Below are positions 12,561 through 23,599 of a stretch of 64,000 nt of DNA, in pieces. The stretch's first letter is position 1. Every line of letters begins with the position of its first letter. Source of the DNA: Himantopus leucocephalus (taxonomy: Eukaryota > Chordata > Aves > Charadriiformes > Recurvirostridae); NCBI GenBank assembly GCA_003993805.1, contig RSEF01000003.1, forward strand, positions 60,248,637-60,312,636. The letters run 5' to 3'. The translations under genes and the position numbers were made by a program. The notes under the pieces were generated by a model. The model did no database searches. It had not been told where the DNA came from and saw only the letters and a program-made list of their open reading frames with translations.

Positions 12561-12610
12561 AATCATCATCTTCATCATAATCATCATCATCATTATCATT
12601 ATTATTATTT
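12561..12610. repeat. (ATC)n/(ATT)n microsatellite
   Basis: An imperfect trinucleotide tract of ATC units grades into ATT units over 50 bases, interrupted by TTC and TAA. On the minus strand it translates as a run of Asp/Asn, which explains the acidic tail of a chance minus-strand frame there. Confidence 0.9.
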
Positions 12611-15600
12611 AGTTTGAGTATGTCATGAGGACTTCCCCTTTCAGCTAACCCCAAGAAGCCTGCTGGCACCTGGTGGGGGATCTGAAGACTATTTACATTC
12701 CAGAGGAATCTGCTGGGAAAGTCCAGGACTCTCAGGGCTTTGAACATCGAACATCTGAGGAGAGACGCCTGATTGCCGTAACCCGAGATGGGGCTCTTTG
12801 CTGAAGTGTCTGAAGCCCTTGTCCAGTTGCAAACCAGCTCTCTGCAGGTTTGACTGGCTCGGGTCTGTACCAACAACAACAAAGCAAGCGTGCAGGTGCT
12901 GGCCAAGCGTGTCTGGCTGAGTTTGCGAGGCTACATAGCCTGTGGCGAGAAACCTCAGGTTTGCTTTTTGTGTGCCACATACTCCACATTGCTATTATTA
13001 TTTTACTGCCTATGGCTGAGATGCTCCACAGCCACAAATATCAAAGGGAAAGAAAATGTTTTACGGTTCTTGGCCACGATTCTGTTAACAGAACGTGTTA
13101 CCAAAGCAAAACTATTTTCTTACAGATATGGCCCTGTAATGAAGCAGGACAGACTCAAAAGTGAGCACCTTCTACCACGGGTCATTTCAGACCTGAGGGA
13201 GGCAGGGGCAGCTTCATCAACTCTCTGCCTGCACTAGCACCACAGCTGATCTTTTGGCTGTGTCTGATCTAGAAAAAATATCTTTTTTTGTAAAAAAAGG
13301 AAAGAGAGTAATGGCCCATCATCCAGGTGAAATGAGTACCAGTCTTCAAAGCCAGCTCAGAGATTCTCAGCATTGTGGGGAAAATTGCATTTTGGTGCCA
13401 TGCACATGCCAGCAGCAGCCAGCCTGGATTCCCATAGCTCTGACACGGAGCCAGGGCCATCGTCACACCCAGTCTGTTCCTTTAGGTGGGTTTGTGTCCC
13501 CTCAGTCCTAGGTTGGGCTAGGAAAAGAGCTGTAAGGATTTTTCAAATGGTTTCACTCAACAAGTTTCCCAACGAACCTGAAAGTGTTTCTGCTAAATGT
13601 AACTATGGGGGACAACAGCTGAAGAATGAGCGTGAGTGAACTAAGTACATTTTCCAGAGGTTTGGGGAGAGAGTTCCCTCTCTCCCTGAGATTATTTCAT
13701 TCTTGCTGTTTAGCCAGTCCTGTTGAAATGAAGGTCTGACACTGTCACTGCTCCGATGCTGCACAAGGAGTATCTGCCTCAGCCCCTGGCCAGGACCAAA
13801 GTCACGCGGGTGGTTTGGGCCAGTTTTGAAGAGCTCTCACATTACCTTCCACCCTGCTTTTATGGTGAGCCAGCAGCCCCTGCTCATACCCACAGCGGAA
13901 AGCTTCAGCTCCTGCCTCTATGTGCATGGCTTCACACACACTGTCTGGTGCAGAGAAGGGCTCAAATGTGGCCCTCAGACCCTGACCACGGGGTCCCGCA
14001 GACGTCCAGGGAAGCAGCACGCGTTGAGCAAGCCGTGCTGGCTGCCTGCATGGTTGCGATGTGGCTTTCCCGAGCATCTGGCCAGCACTCGCTGCTCTCA
14101 TCCCTGCCTCCGAACGGTCACTTGCTGCTCTGATTTACCTCAGGTCACTTCTGCTGGCTGCCAGCGTGGCCTGGGAAAGTTTGGGGAACCTTTTACTGAA
14201 CGCAGCATCAACTCATCGACCAGAGTTGAGCTGTGAGAAACACCCTGTGACTGCCTATTGGAAACTGCACTTCATTCTTTTTTCCTCTGTCTGGATGGCA
14301 TATAGAAGGAAACAGAAATAGGGAAAATGCTAAGTTAGCAAACACAAGCCTCCACACAAACATTTTAATATGAGTGCCTAAGCAACAGTCCAAAACAGCA
14401 TCAAAATACACGTGCTTGCTGGGGCAGCTGGGTTGTGACATGGCAATATAACCTTGAATCAGATCCAGAAATAGGAAAGGCACTTTTCTTTTTAGTTTGC
14501 GGATAGTAGTCCCTTGCTAGGAAACATTGTCATTTCAGCCTGGGCAGTAGTTCGGCCAGGATGAGCTAAGGATTGTTCCCATCCACCCTGGGTTACTGTA
14601 ATTCCTCCAAACACGTGCAATGGGAGCAACAGGGAGACACCAGCTGATACGATGAGTCATCGCCTGCATCCTCTGCAGTGAGGGCTCCCAGGACTGTTCT
14701 CAGGAATTCCAGGCTCTGTACTGGCTCCCAGTCTGTTTCTGATGTGACTTTAAAGCCAAATCCTTATGTCAAATACTGAATTCAGACTCAGGAGTGGTCA
14801 AGATGGCTGCACTCTTACTGAGTGTCAGGTTGTCCAGCTACAGGGCAAGCTCCCAGATGAGAGCAGGAAAAGCCCCTTCATGAGCTTCCCAAAGCCTTTT
14901 GTGCCAACTGAGCCTTCCCAGCATCGTGAGAGTTTTGGAAAACTGTAAGTCTTTCAGCTTGTCTCCCACCCTCAAAAAAATACACTTTCCCCTCAGAAGC
15001 CTACAACTAACCCCTCCCAAACTTGTTGCAGGAGTTAACAAACCCAGGCCTTCTCCATGCTGAACTCTTATCTCCCCATGTGGGAAAAGAGCCAGAGTGC
15101 CTCCCAGCATGCTGGGGCTTTTGCTATCACCAGTTGCTTTTTCCTAGAAAGCCCAGAACTAATATATACAGCGTGGGCACAGCATAAAACAAAAAAACAA
15201 ATACGCAGTGTTATCAAATGTCTAAGCAAAGTCCTTATTGCACAGGTGTCAGAGCAACCGCTGACTACAGCATAAGGACATATGCATGCCCACCCTGGAG
15301 AAGAGGTGGTTTTCTGTGGTAGCACACCAGGGCAGAATGTAATCCCAAAGGTTGTGGGGAAAAAGGGAGGAGAGGACTTGGGGATTTCTTATCCCCAGTC
15401 TACTACCAGCAGATTATTTTGAAGCAGTTAACTTCTCTGTTTGCACATCCACAAGAAGACTAATGCCTGCACGTGACTGCTTTCTGTCCCCAGCGCCGCC
15501 CTTTAGCCTGCATTTTGGCTGTGGGGATCAGAAGAGGAGGCATGAAACCCAGAGTCCATTTTCCATCATGCAAAGATGGATGTCTGTCAAGGGCCATAGG

Positions 15601-18600
15601 TCTCTGACTCACGCTCCCAGCTGCGGTGGTTTACGACATTACCACCATCCTCCCTCTTTCTCTCCCCATGCACAGATGTCTGTTCCTCTACTCTGCTGGC
15701 TTAAGCTAGTGTGCCAGGTGATAAAAGCTAATAAACCAGCTCTGAACTGGGGCAACAGGGCGATAAATACACACTCACTCCTGCATGCCTAGCAGGGGCT
15801 GGTTCCCTGGCATTTCCTCGTCAGAGTCCAAAGGACTTTCTGTGCCTGCACTTTGCCTACCCAGATTCACTCTGCTCTTCCCCAAAGGTACAATAATTTT
15901 CTTCCTTTTCCTTTTTAACCATCAGGGAGAATGGTTACAGCCTTAGGAATGGTTCTTATCTCCCACTGCCATGGTTGCCCTGTGGTCATAGATAATATCA
16001 TTTCATGGAGCATTTGGAGTTTCCCATTGCCTTGCTGCAATCCCCGCAAGTTTTGTAACCCATTTCAGCTGTCACGGGCGTAGACCCATGAGTAACACCG
16101 CTCCTGTGCATCTCTGTGTGTGCCAAGAAGAGTAAAGATCACTGGTCACAATGTGGGATGGGAGGACTGAACCAGCTTAAAGCTGTAGAGATTTCAGGAT
16201 ACAGCAATACCTATTTGTTTATATTATGCAGCTCCAAGTCAGTTACATAAAAAGTCCTTGGCATAATGTTTTCATTTAAAAACCTCTGCTCTACAGGACA
16301 GCAAAGATTATGAATTATTTTTCTTGGCAAAACCAAATCCAGAAAAGGCGAAGGAAGGACTCCAGAAAAAGGAGTCCAGAAAGCAGGAGCCTGGAGAGTT
16401 CAAAGGGAAGTCTCCCGGCACTGTAGGGCACCACTACGAAATTCACATCAGTTTTTTGTGACTTTGCTGTGAGCCTGCTGGGGAGAGATGAGCTTTCAGC
16501 CTTGGGTAAATCACTGGCTCTCTCTCTAAAGGCCATTTGTTTGTTCAGGCTACGAAGTAATGACTTTGAAGGGAGGAAAAAAAAGCATCTTGGACTTCCC
16601 CTTTGATATTTCTATTCAGTTTGCCAATAAGCAGTGGAAGTTTGATACTTCCTTTTATGTCTACAATAGAGCACAAAAGTACATGGTAAACTCCTCTTTC
16701 CATTGCAAACAACTCACACAAAAATAGCAGCATAAATCTGAGGGTGATTTCTCCTGGAGATACTCCAGGACACAAGAGCGTAACTCCCACCCATTTGACC
16801 TCCCACGAGACGCACTGTGAGCCACCAGGGACATTCTCTGTGTGGGTCTGTCACACTGATGGAAAGGATCGGGGGCTGAAATAACTTTGTGTGAACCAGT
16901 AGAGGCCTTCTGCTTTAACGTACAGCCCTCTGAACATCCCTCAAACCAAGAAGTAGCTATATGGCATGCTTCTTTAAAGTCTCACATCTGGAAAGGGTCC
17001 CAGACTTCTTCATAATTGTTAAAAGAGGTAAAATTTAAAAGAAGAATGAATATATTTTGTTAGGTGAAAAACTGGATACATCGTAATTTTGTTGTAATTC
17101 AGTATAGTAGTTCTGTAATGAAGAATCAAGCAATTTCTGATTCAGGCTCAGCATAGCAGATCCACGCAAACACAAATTCCATGCCGTTCAGGTTGGGCCA
17201 TTAGCTTACACAGCTTGCATATTCTCTCTTTTCTCTTAAGAAAGAGATCAAGAGACTGAATATTTTCCCTTGTTCTCTCTACAGGGAAAAAAAAAAAACA
17301 AACATGAAACCCCAAGCATTTTAAAGAATCTTAGAAGACAGAATGTCCTTTTCTTGTTCACATCCTAACCTCTTTCAAAAAGGAAGAAAAGCATTTGTCC
17401 TGTATCTTTGTGCCACTTGTTTCGGCTTGAGCTGCAGACCTGTAGCAGTATTTAAATACTGAGTGGTTTTAGCCAGCTTTACAAGGAGATGGAAACATCA
17501 CCTCTGTTTCAGCACTTCCTTTAGAGACGGTCAGGTTTTTTTCACATGGTTGAAATTTTGTAATAAATTTCATCACTTAAAGGGGAAAAGGCGATTGCTT
17601 GTCTCCTGAATTTCCCTGTTACCATCATTAGATGAATAATGTGAAAAAGTTTTATGGACCTGTTGGGAACCACTTTCCCTTGTAAGCAATATTTTATAAA
17701 CATGTTCTGGTAATAAATCCATCTTGTCAGTCTAAAGACAAATATGTTTTGATAGCACTGAATGATTATATCTTGATGTAAGTCAAAAAGTCTCAACAGC
17801 CCCTTGCCTTGCAGAAAAAGTAATTTCAAGAAGGAACATATATACGTGTCTTTTTGTGCGTCTGAGAGCCACATGAAAAAATATGTAAAATGCTTTTTGA
17901 TTCAAAGTTGCCTTGTACACCAGCCACAGACATGACCACTATTGTACTAAATAAACCACAAACCATTTTTCCTGCCAAAACGCAACTTCCATTTTTGGTG
18001 CCACCAGAAACATGGTGCTTTTCAGGCAAGAATTCCTAAGAATTTCCCAAGGAATGCTGAGAGGAAATGGAAGATTTTATAATGAGAACCATCAGATTTC
18101 TGACATCCTTGGACTGTTCAGAGCTATGATTAGATCTCATTTGCTTTCTGATTTCTTTGCTTACCATCAGAGAAGAAAAAGCTTCCCATGTTACTCATTA
18201 ACAAAAGAAAACATACTTCTGAGTAATTTTTGAACTAGAATGATGTTTGTTCACTTCATTTTTGACCTTGTGCTTTCCATAAAAGTTTGTGGAAATGTTT
18301 AGCAGGCCTCGAAATCTTCATAGAAGAAGCCATGGTATTATTACCACGTCTCAGGAATCCTGGAATTACCCGACTTTGTGGATGGCTGCGCAGTGTTGTC
18401 GCATGACTGCAGGGGATCCCAAGTTTGACCAACCGGGAAAACATGGGCATTGAACCACATGTTTCAAAAGCAGCCTCTTCCCTTTGAAGACCGACAGGGA
18501 CAATATATGATCTCTTCTCATTAACGTTTGGCTTTTGTGCCCTAAATAATCATGCTAGCTATGAACGGCAATACCACTGTCAAGTGCTTCCACCTTCTGT

Positions 18601-20868
18601 GGGTGCACCATGCAGTTTTGACCTTTCCTGTGTGGCCATGGATAGCGCTCGCATGAAGTGGCAGCAGAGATTTGCAACTCTGGGCAACCTAATAGCAGCC
18701 TGATTGTGTTCCTGGGAGCAGGATCAGGAAAGGCAGTGGTAGTGCCTAATTCTTCATCTGCCCATCTGGATTTGTGAGTCTGCAGGCAATGGTAAGGCAG
18801 GTGAGACCCAGGCACTGAGTTTGGTGCTATACCATGTTGTCTGTTAACAAGTATGAGCAAAATAGCCTTCCCCCGAAGGCATGGTCTGTCTTGGGAACTG
18901 TGGCTATGTTTATTAGTATCACAAGTTACATTTGATAGCAAAATCACGTAATATATTAATAAAAGACTACAAAGGTCTATAACCAAAATCTCAGTAGCTT
19001 TGGGAAATAATTTTCCTAGATCTTTAGAAGTTATGAGTTGTAATACCTGTGTTCTTACAGCCAGGGGATTTACTGACACAGATACCCGGGCCTACCTGAG
19101 GGGGTAAAACGTGAAGTTTTTTCAAGACAGGAGGATGGGTATACCAGCATTTAGTTTCTGATACTCTAAAAAAAATACATGCATTTTTTCCACTTGCTAA
19201 AGACACACATGAAGATCAAGCTAAGCAGAGATTAAAGCTCCACGCTGAGGAGCTGAAGCAGTATCTGCTTCAGAGAGGGGACATACTCAAGTCTGATATA
19301 AGCAGTGCCTTCTGACATGACTGCAAATTGCCAGAAGTCATTATTTTAGTCAAAGCTGTTTGTCAGGTCTAAATGTCAGATGACTGGCCGTAATCAAGGT
19401 GGGCCAATGTGTTTGAAGTGAAGTTCACCATAGACCTAACAGGTCTCGTAGCGGTCTGATGCAATATTGCGTGTGCTGTGGAGGCGGAGGGAAAGCCAAC
19501 CAAATGGCAAACATTACTGGGCTGTTTTCATGTCAGCGGCTCCCTGAGCCAGGTGGGGTTTTCATGCATCTAGTCTCTCCCTCCTGACCTCGCTCTGTTT
19601 CCCCTGCAGCCCTACAGGCTATGACAGCGCCCTTATGTTGGGTATCCCCTGGCCACAGGGCCGCCTCCTTCTCCTTGTCTGGGGACTGCAGGCGAGGGGG
19701 CAGAAATGAACCCGGAGCTCCCCGACCCCACAATCACCCCTACAGAGTGAGGCCCAGCGGGTCAGACCCTGCCACCAACAGAGAGCAAGAAAGTGCCCAC
19801 CCTCCCTGCCCCCTCCTCTCCACCCATTGCCCCGGTGCTGCGGCATGTCCTGGCGTGGCGGGGGGGGCTTATGGCATCCCTGAGCCCCAGCTCTGCAGCG
19901 GGATTGCCCATCCCTGGTGGCAAAGGGCTCTGCAGTCCCCTCCCCGGGCATTCCCCAGCCCAGGGCAGCCATGAGACAAGCTGGAGCAGGGGGGGCACTG
20001 AAGCAGTCGCACCCCAGCTCCCGTGCGAGTCTGTACGCCCACGCCAGCACTCGTTACGTTTTCAGGAACTGGGATCATTTTTCATCAGCGCCTGGAGGTA
20101 TCCACGTAATTTTAGAAAATACATAGGATCCTCTGCCTCAACTGACCTGATTTTGATTTGTGAATTGGGATTTTTTTTTCTTGTCAAAACTCTTCCGGGG
20201 GTTGCAATGCCCAAATTAGGATGAGAAGGCAAAAGGGACAGTGCGTTCCAGTGCTCTTATTTTTTTTTTTTCTTTCTAGTTATTAATTAGCAGAAGTGAA
20301 AAATAGGACTTAAGGAAAATTAGATACTTTTTTTTTAATGGAATGCCCATTTCATTAAACAAAATAAATATAAATTTCTCCCAGAACAATTTGGAGGGAA
20401 ATTACAAGCTTTGATGAAAAATTTTTGATTGCCTTTAATATTTTTCTTAGAAAAACTCATCTTTCTAATTTCAAGCAATTTTTCTTTGAAATGTAAGCCC
20501 TTCTAAACAGTAAAAATACAAAACTCAAAACTCAAGCAGCCTTTTTTTTTTTCTCCAATGAGCAGAAACATTCCCATTTGGACTTCTCCCCTCTGTCCTG
20601 AAAAAGAAAAATTTAAAATTTCTTGAGAATGTTAATGAGATGGGAAAGATATATTTTGCTCACATAAATACCTGTGCATACCCTACCCATGATACCATTT
20701 CAGTGTGCGGTGGTGGCACTTCACAGTACCTGCCTGATTTCTTATTTGCTTGCAAGATTAATTTCTCCTTATCTCGAAGGACAGAAATCCACAGACCAAG
20801 TTTGACCTTGCTGTAATTCTGAATGATGTCATTCTGTCATTGCTGAATTTGGTCCATTATGATTAGAA
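12611..20868. other. Long stretch without recognised genes
   Basis: I found no convincing exon, RNA gene or young transposon in these 8.2 kb. A 13-base A-run lies at 17286-17298, and T-runs lie near 20168, 20263, 20328 and 20543. The interval 19600-20060 is notably GC- and CpG-rich compared with its surroundings and carries several overlapping frames of 60-143 codons on both strands, a hallmark of composition rather than coding. From about 20230 the sequence turns sharply AT-rich. Confidence 0.6.
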
Positions 20869-21045
20869 AGTGTGCTTAGCTGGCAAGGAAATTAGCTGAG
20901 CGTATGTGCTTAATTTTAAGCATGCTTTTAATGCTATCCCTTTTCAACAAACCACTTAGACACATGCTTAACAGCCCGTGTGCTTGAAGTTAATTAAATA
21001 CTTAATTGCTTTTCTGAATGTGGGCCTGAATAGGGATGGACTAAA
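20869..21045. repeat. Degenerate repeat built on GTGCTTAA palindromes
   Basis: The stretch contains GTGTGCTTAGCT, an imperfect palindrome GTGCTTAATTTTAAGCATGC, CACATGCTTAAC, GTGTGCTTGAAGTTAA and ACTTAATTGCTTTTCTGAAT followed by GTGGGCCTGAATAGGGA. The order and wording match a repeat I remember from turtle, crocodile and bird DNA in which ACATGCTTAA and AAGTGCTTTTCTGAATCGGGGCC modules alternate. I cannot name the family. The alternative is chance recurrence in AT-rich sequence. Strand is not assigned because the modules are palindromic. Confidence 0.5.
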
Positions 21046-21749
21046 GCATGTACTTCAGTTCTCAGTTAAATTGCATCCTAAAAAGCAACCGTTTTCCTAA
21101 CCCTTCACCTCCCCTTCATCCTTGCTTAATTTATTTCATTCCCACGACAGCCAACTCATCCCTATGTTTGCGTAACAAAAATCCAACCAAAATGAGTTGT
21201 GGCCTCTTCATACTAGCTCTGAATGTACTTGTAAATAGCTGTAATTAAATCCAGAACTCTAGTAATGCAGCATTAATTAGCCTAATGGAGAACTGAGAGA
21301 GAAATGTGGTTTCTGAGGCAGTAAAATTCTGTGCCTTGGACGAGAAGACATGCCAATCAAAACCCAGCTAAGAAGACCTCTAGAAAATGCTAAACCTTGT
21401 CAGGACTGGGAGATTTTTGGTGGAAAAATAATCGGGCAGAAAATTCAGATTCACCAGAACATTTTCAGCAGTGCAACCAGTCGCTTTTCTTGGCCGTTGG
21501 CTGGGCTGCTGGTGGGAGAGGGCGAGGAGGGACCCAGCACCCCAGGGAAGGCACTCCCTGTGGGTGTGGGAGAGCGGGGCTGGGCCAGATTACAAATAAC
21601 TTGGCCAAACAGTGCAGAGCAGCAATCCGCCGCAGGTTCAGGTGATTTAAAACACATTACCTTTGTCCCACAGGTTCCCTGCCCAAGGAGGGTTGGTGGC
21701 GGCCAGGTGCCGGCCGAGCTGCTGCCGCAGCAGGGGCTGGCTGACCGGT
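21046..21749. other. Non-coding spacer
   Basis: No gene is recognised. The part up to about 21300 is AT-rich with TAATTA-type motifs (for example GCATTAATTAGCCTAATGG near 21270). The part after 21480 is GC-rich. Confidence 0.55.
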
Positions 21750-22018
21750 CCCACAACCCCCCTGGAACATCTCCATTTATCCCAAATGATACAAAAACCC
21801 AACAAATACCTGTATCTTTGAGCAACCTGGTCTAGTGGGAGGTGTCCCTGCCCATGGCAGCGGGGTTCCAACTAGATGATCTTTAAGGTCCCTTCCGACC
21901 TAAACCATTCTACGATTCTGCGATCTCTGTGTTTGCCATACGACTGAATTCCTGTTCACCAGCCTGTCCCAAGCCTTGCTTTATTCTCCCGCAGAGTTCC
22001 CAGGTGCCCGATGTCCCC
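21750..22018 (+). repeat. Local duplication, copy A (interrupted by CR1)
   Basis: The flank 21750-21816 and the segment 21924-21995 match, in order and orientation, the single uninterrupted block 22226-22362. The right-hand part agrees at nearly all of about 68 positions by eye: both contain CCTGTTCACCAGCCTGTCCC and then GCTTTATTCTCCCGC. Weaker similarity continues to about 22018. The left-hand part shares CTGGAACA and ACAAAAACCC followed by CAACAAATACC. The copies lie about 370-470 bp apart, so this is a small direct duplication, or two copies of an unrecognised repeat. Copy A is split by a CR1 that copy B lacks. Confidence 0.85.
21817..21923 (+). mobile_element. CR1 LINE, 3'-terminal fragment
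   Basis: About 107 bp of CR1 3' end. It opens TTGAGCAACCTGGTCTAGTG, continues with GTGTCCCTGCCCATGGCAG, AACTAGATGATCTTTAAGG and TCCCTTCCGACC, and ends in the tail ATTCTACGATTCTGCGAT. Comparison with the empty copy at 22290-22300 fixes the insertion point inside TATCTCTGTG, with ATCT on both sides of the insert. The element is far too short to code for anything. Confidence 0.92.
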
Positions 22019-22225
22019 TGCCTGGGCTGTCCTGGCTCTGCCGGGCACCCCACCAGAGCTGGCATCGGGCGGCCACTGGCCACGGGCACCAGCCTCTGGC
22101 CCAGCTCTTGCGTGCAACAGGGAGGAACGCCGGTAGCCGAGCGAGAGGGGGAGCGAAGGGCAAAGCAGGGTGGAATTGCTTGCTTGCAATGTGCTGCCAA
22201 GATAACATAAGAAAGACAACAAACT
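22019..22225. other. GC-rich spacer between duplication copies
   Basis: Unique GC-rich sequence lies between copies A and B. No gene is recognised; open frames overlap on both strands. Confidence 0.5.
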
Positions 22226-22395
22226 CTCCCAAACCCTCTGGAACAGCTCATTTTTTCCCTAAATGGCACAAAAACCCCAACAAATACCCATATCTCTGTG
22301 CTGCCGTACGACTGAAGTCCTGTTCACCAGCCTGTCCCAAGCGTTGCTTTATTCTCCCGCCCGGCTCCCAAGGGCACGTTGCTCCCCGGTGCCCG
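22226..22395 (+). repeat. Local duplication, copy B (empty site)
   Basis: This is the uninterrupted counterpart of copy A. CATATCTCTGTGCTGCCGTA at 22289-22308 is the pre-insertion version of the CR1 site in copy A. Similarity is strong to about 22362 (TTATTCTCCCGC) and weaker over the following 30 bases (TCCCAAGGGCACG against TCCCAGGTGCCCG). Confidence 0.85.
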
Positions 22396-22439
22396 TTTAG
22401 CACCGGCCCAGAGAAATGCTGGTGCTAAACAGGTGTTAA

Positions 22440-22860
22440 AAATCATTACCGCACCGCTAAAAGGAACGGGTAACCCCTCGCCCCTCGCCTCTCGCCTCCT
22501 CTGAGCCGCGCCAGGGAAGCCCCCTGGAAGATGGGGTTTGCCAGGACCCGCGGGGAGCGGCTGCAGGAAGGACACCGGCCCCGCCGCACCTCCGGCCGTC
22601 CCTCGCCGCAGCCCTCCTGTCCCGACAGAAGCCGCTTCCCTGCCGGTCCCGGCCGAGCGCTGTCGTGACATGTGCTGCCCTGCCGTGCCAGAGCTCGGTA
22701 CTGCAGCGCGGGGGGGNGGGGGGGGGGGGGGGGGGGCGGGTTCGCTGCCGCTGGGGCGTGACGGCAGCGGGCTGACGTCATCGTGACGAGGGAGCAGCGC
22801 GGGATGAAAGAGGCAATTCATTAGGACTTTACCCGTTAAATCACGCAGGCAGCGCGTAAT
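22440..22860. promoter_or_regulatory. CpG-island-like block with CRE, candidate promoter
   Basis: This is the most CpG-dense interval of the window, for example CCCCTCGCCCCTCGCCTCTC near 22475, CCCGCCG and CGGCCG motifs around 22580-22610, and GGCCGAGCGCTGTCGTGACA near 22650. It contains a perfect palindromic cAMP-response element TGACGTCA at 22773-22780, flanked by half-sites TGACGG (22759-22764) and TGACGA (22785-22790). A G-homopolymer of about 27 bases with one N at 22717 lies at 22710-22736. Unmethylated CpG islands with CREs usually mark vertebrate promoters. No annotated gene body follows, so this could serve a non-coding RNA, a distal gene, or be an orphan CpG island. Direction is unknown. 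Confidence 0.55.
22710..22740 (+). repeat. Poly(G) tract with unresolved base
   Basis: A run of G interrupted only by N at 22717 and a C at 22737. The N and the homopolymer suggest sequencing or assembly uncertainty, so the true length is unknown. The tract could form a G-quadruplex. Confidence 0.9.
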
Positions 22861-23251
22861 TTGTGTTCATATAGTAAATACTGTGGTGTTAACCTCCCCC
22901 ATTTTTTGTTACCATGAATTTGGTAGCGAGCTTCGGGTGAGATCCCCTCCGGCTCCTTCTGGAAAGCGCCTCTGGCGAGACAGCTGCCAAACCTCTTTTG
23001 CAGTCCACAGGGACAGAAGTAGGTACCGCTGCCCCTGCTATAAGACAGGCTAGGACAAGTGGGATATAACACTATCACATACTGGGGAAAAAACACTTCT
23101 CTCAAAGACCGTTCCGCGTTCAACATGTATTCACGTGAAGAAAGCGACCTTGTCGCCTTTCTCTTTTCACAGTACGTCCTGAATCTTATGTGTAGTTAAG
23201 TCTGTCTTATAGCAAGCCACTTTGCCCTTCTTCTTCTGGTTCTCTCCGCAG

Positions 23252-23345
23252 CCCGCGAGGCTGCCTGGCAGCTCTCCAGACTCCTCTGGAAGTACCTGGG
23301 TTTGCAGAGGCAGCAAGCCTGAGTCTCGACCATCTGCAATCTCTG
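23252..23345 (+). other. Exon-like segment of unknown gene
   Basis: A strong splice acceptor (TTCTTCTGGTTCTCTCCGCAG, AG at 23250-23251) and a donor CTCTG/GTAAGG (GT at 23346-23347) enclose 94 bp. It lies about 470 bp downstream of the CpG-island-like block. A possible upstream donor, TTCGG/GTGAGA, is at 22937. Two forward frames are open across the segment, but neither translation resembles a known protein. Reading through the donor, an AATAAA occurs at 23590-23595. This may be part of a short non-coding or novel transcript. Splice-site matches of this quality also occur by chance. Confidence 0.3.
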
Positions 23346-23589
23346 GTAAGGATCGATGTTTGAAGCACCTGCGTGGACGTTGCATGGCTGGAGGAGGGAT
23401 GCTAGCATCGCCTGCCTGGTGGGAAAAGCAAGGCTCCCTCCAGTCACCCAGAAGACTTAATACACGTGACTCTCTTGCAAAGTTTAAACATTATTTATCT
23501 AGACTGGACTTTGCCAGTACAATGTATATTCCTACTTGAGCTCGTGCTGTACATTGTAAAATCTGTTCTCTCACATCCTGTGACCAACC

Positions 23590-23595
23590 AATAAA
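23590..23595 (+). terminator. Candidate polyadenylation signal
   Basis: AATAAA lies in CCAACCAATAAATTGTATTT, with a T-rich stretch after it, and would end a transcript starting in the CpG-island block. Isolated AATAAA hexamers are common, so support comes only from position. Confidence 0.25.
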
Positions 23596-23599
23596 TTGT

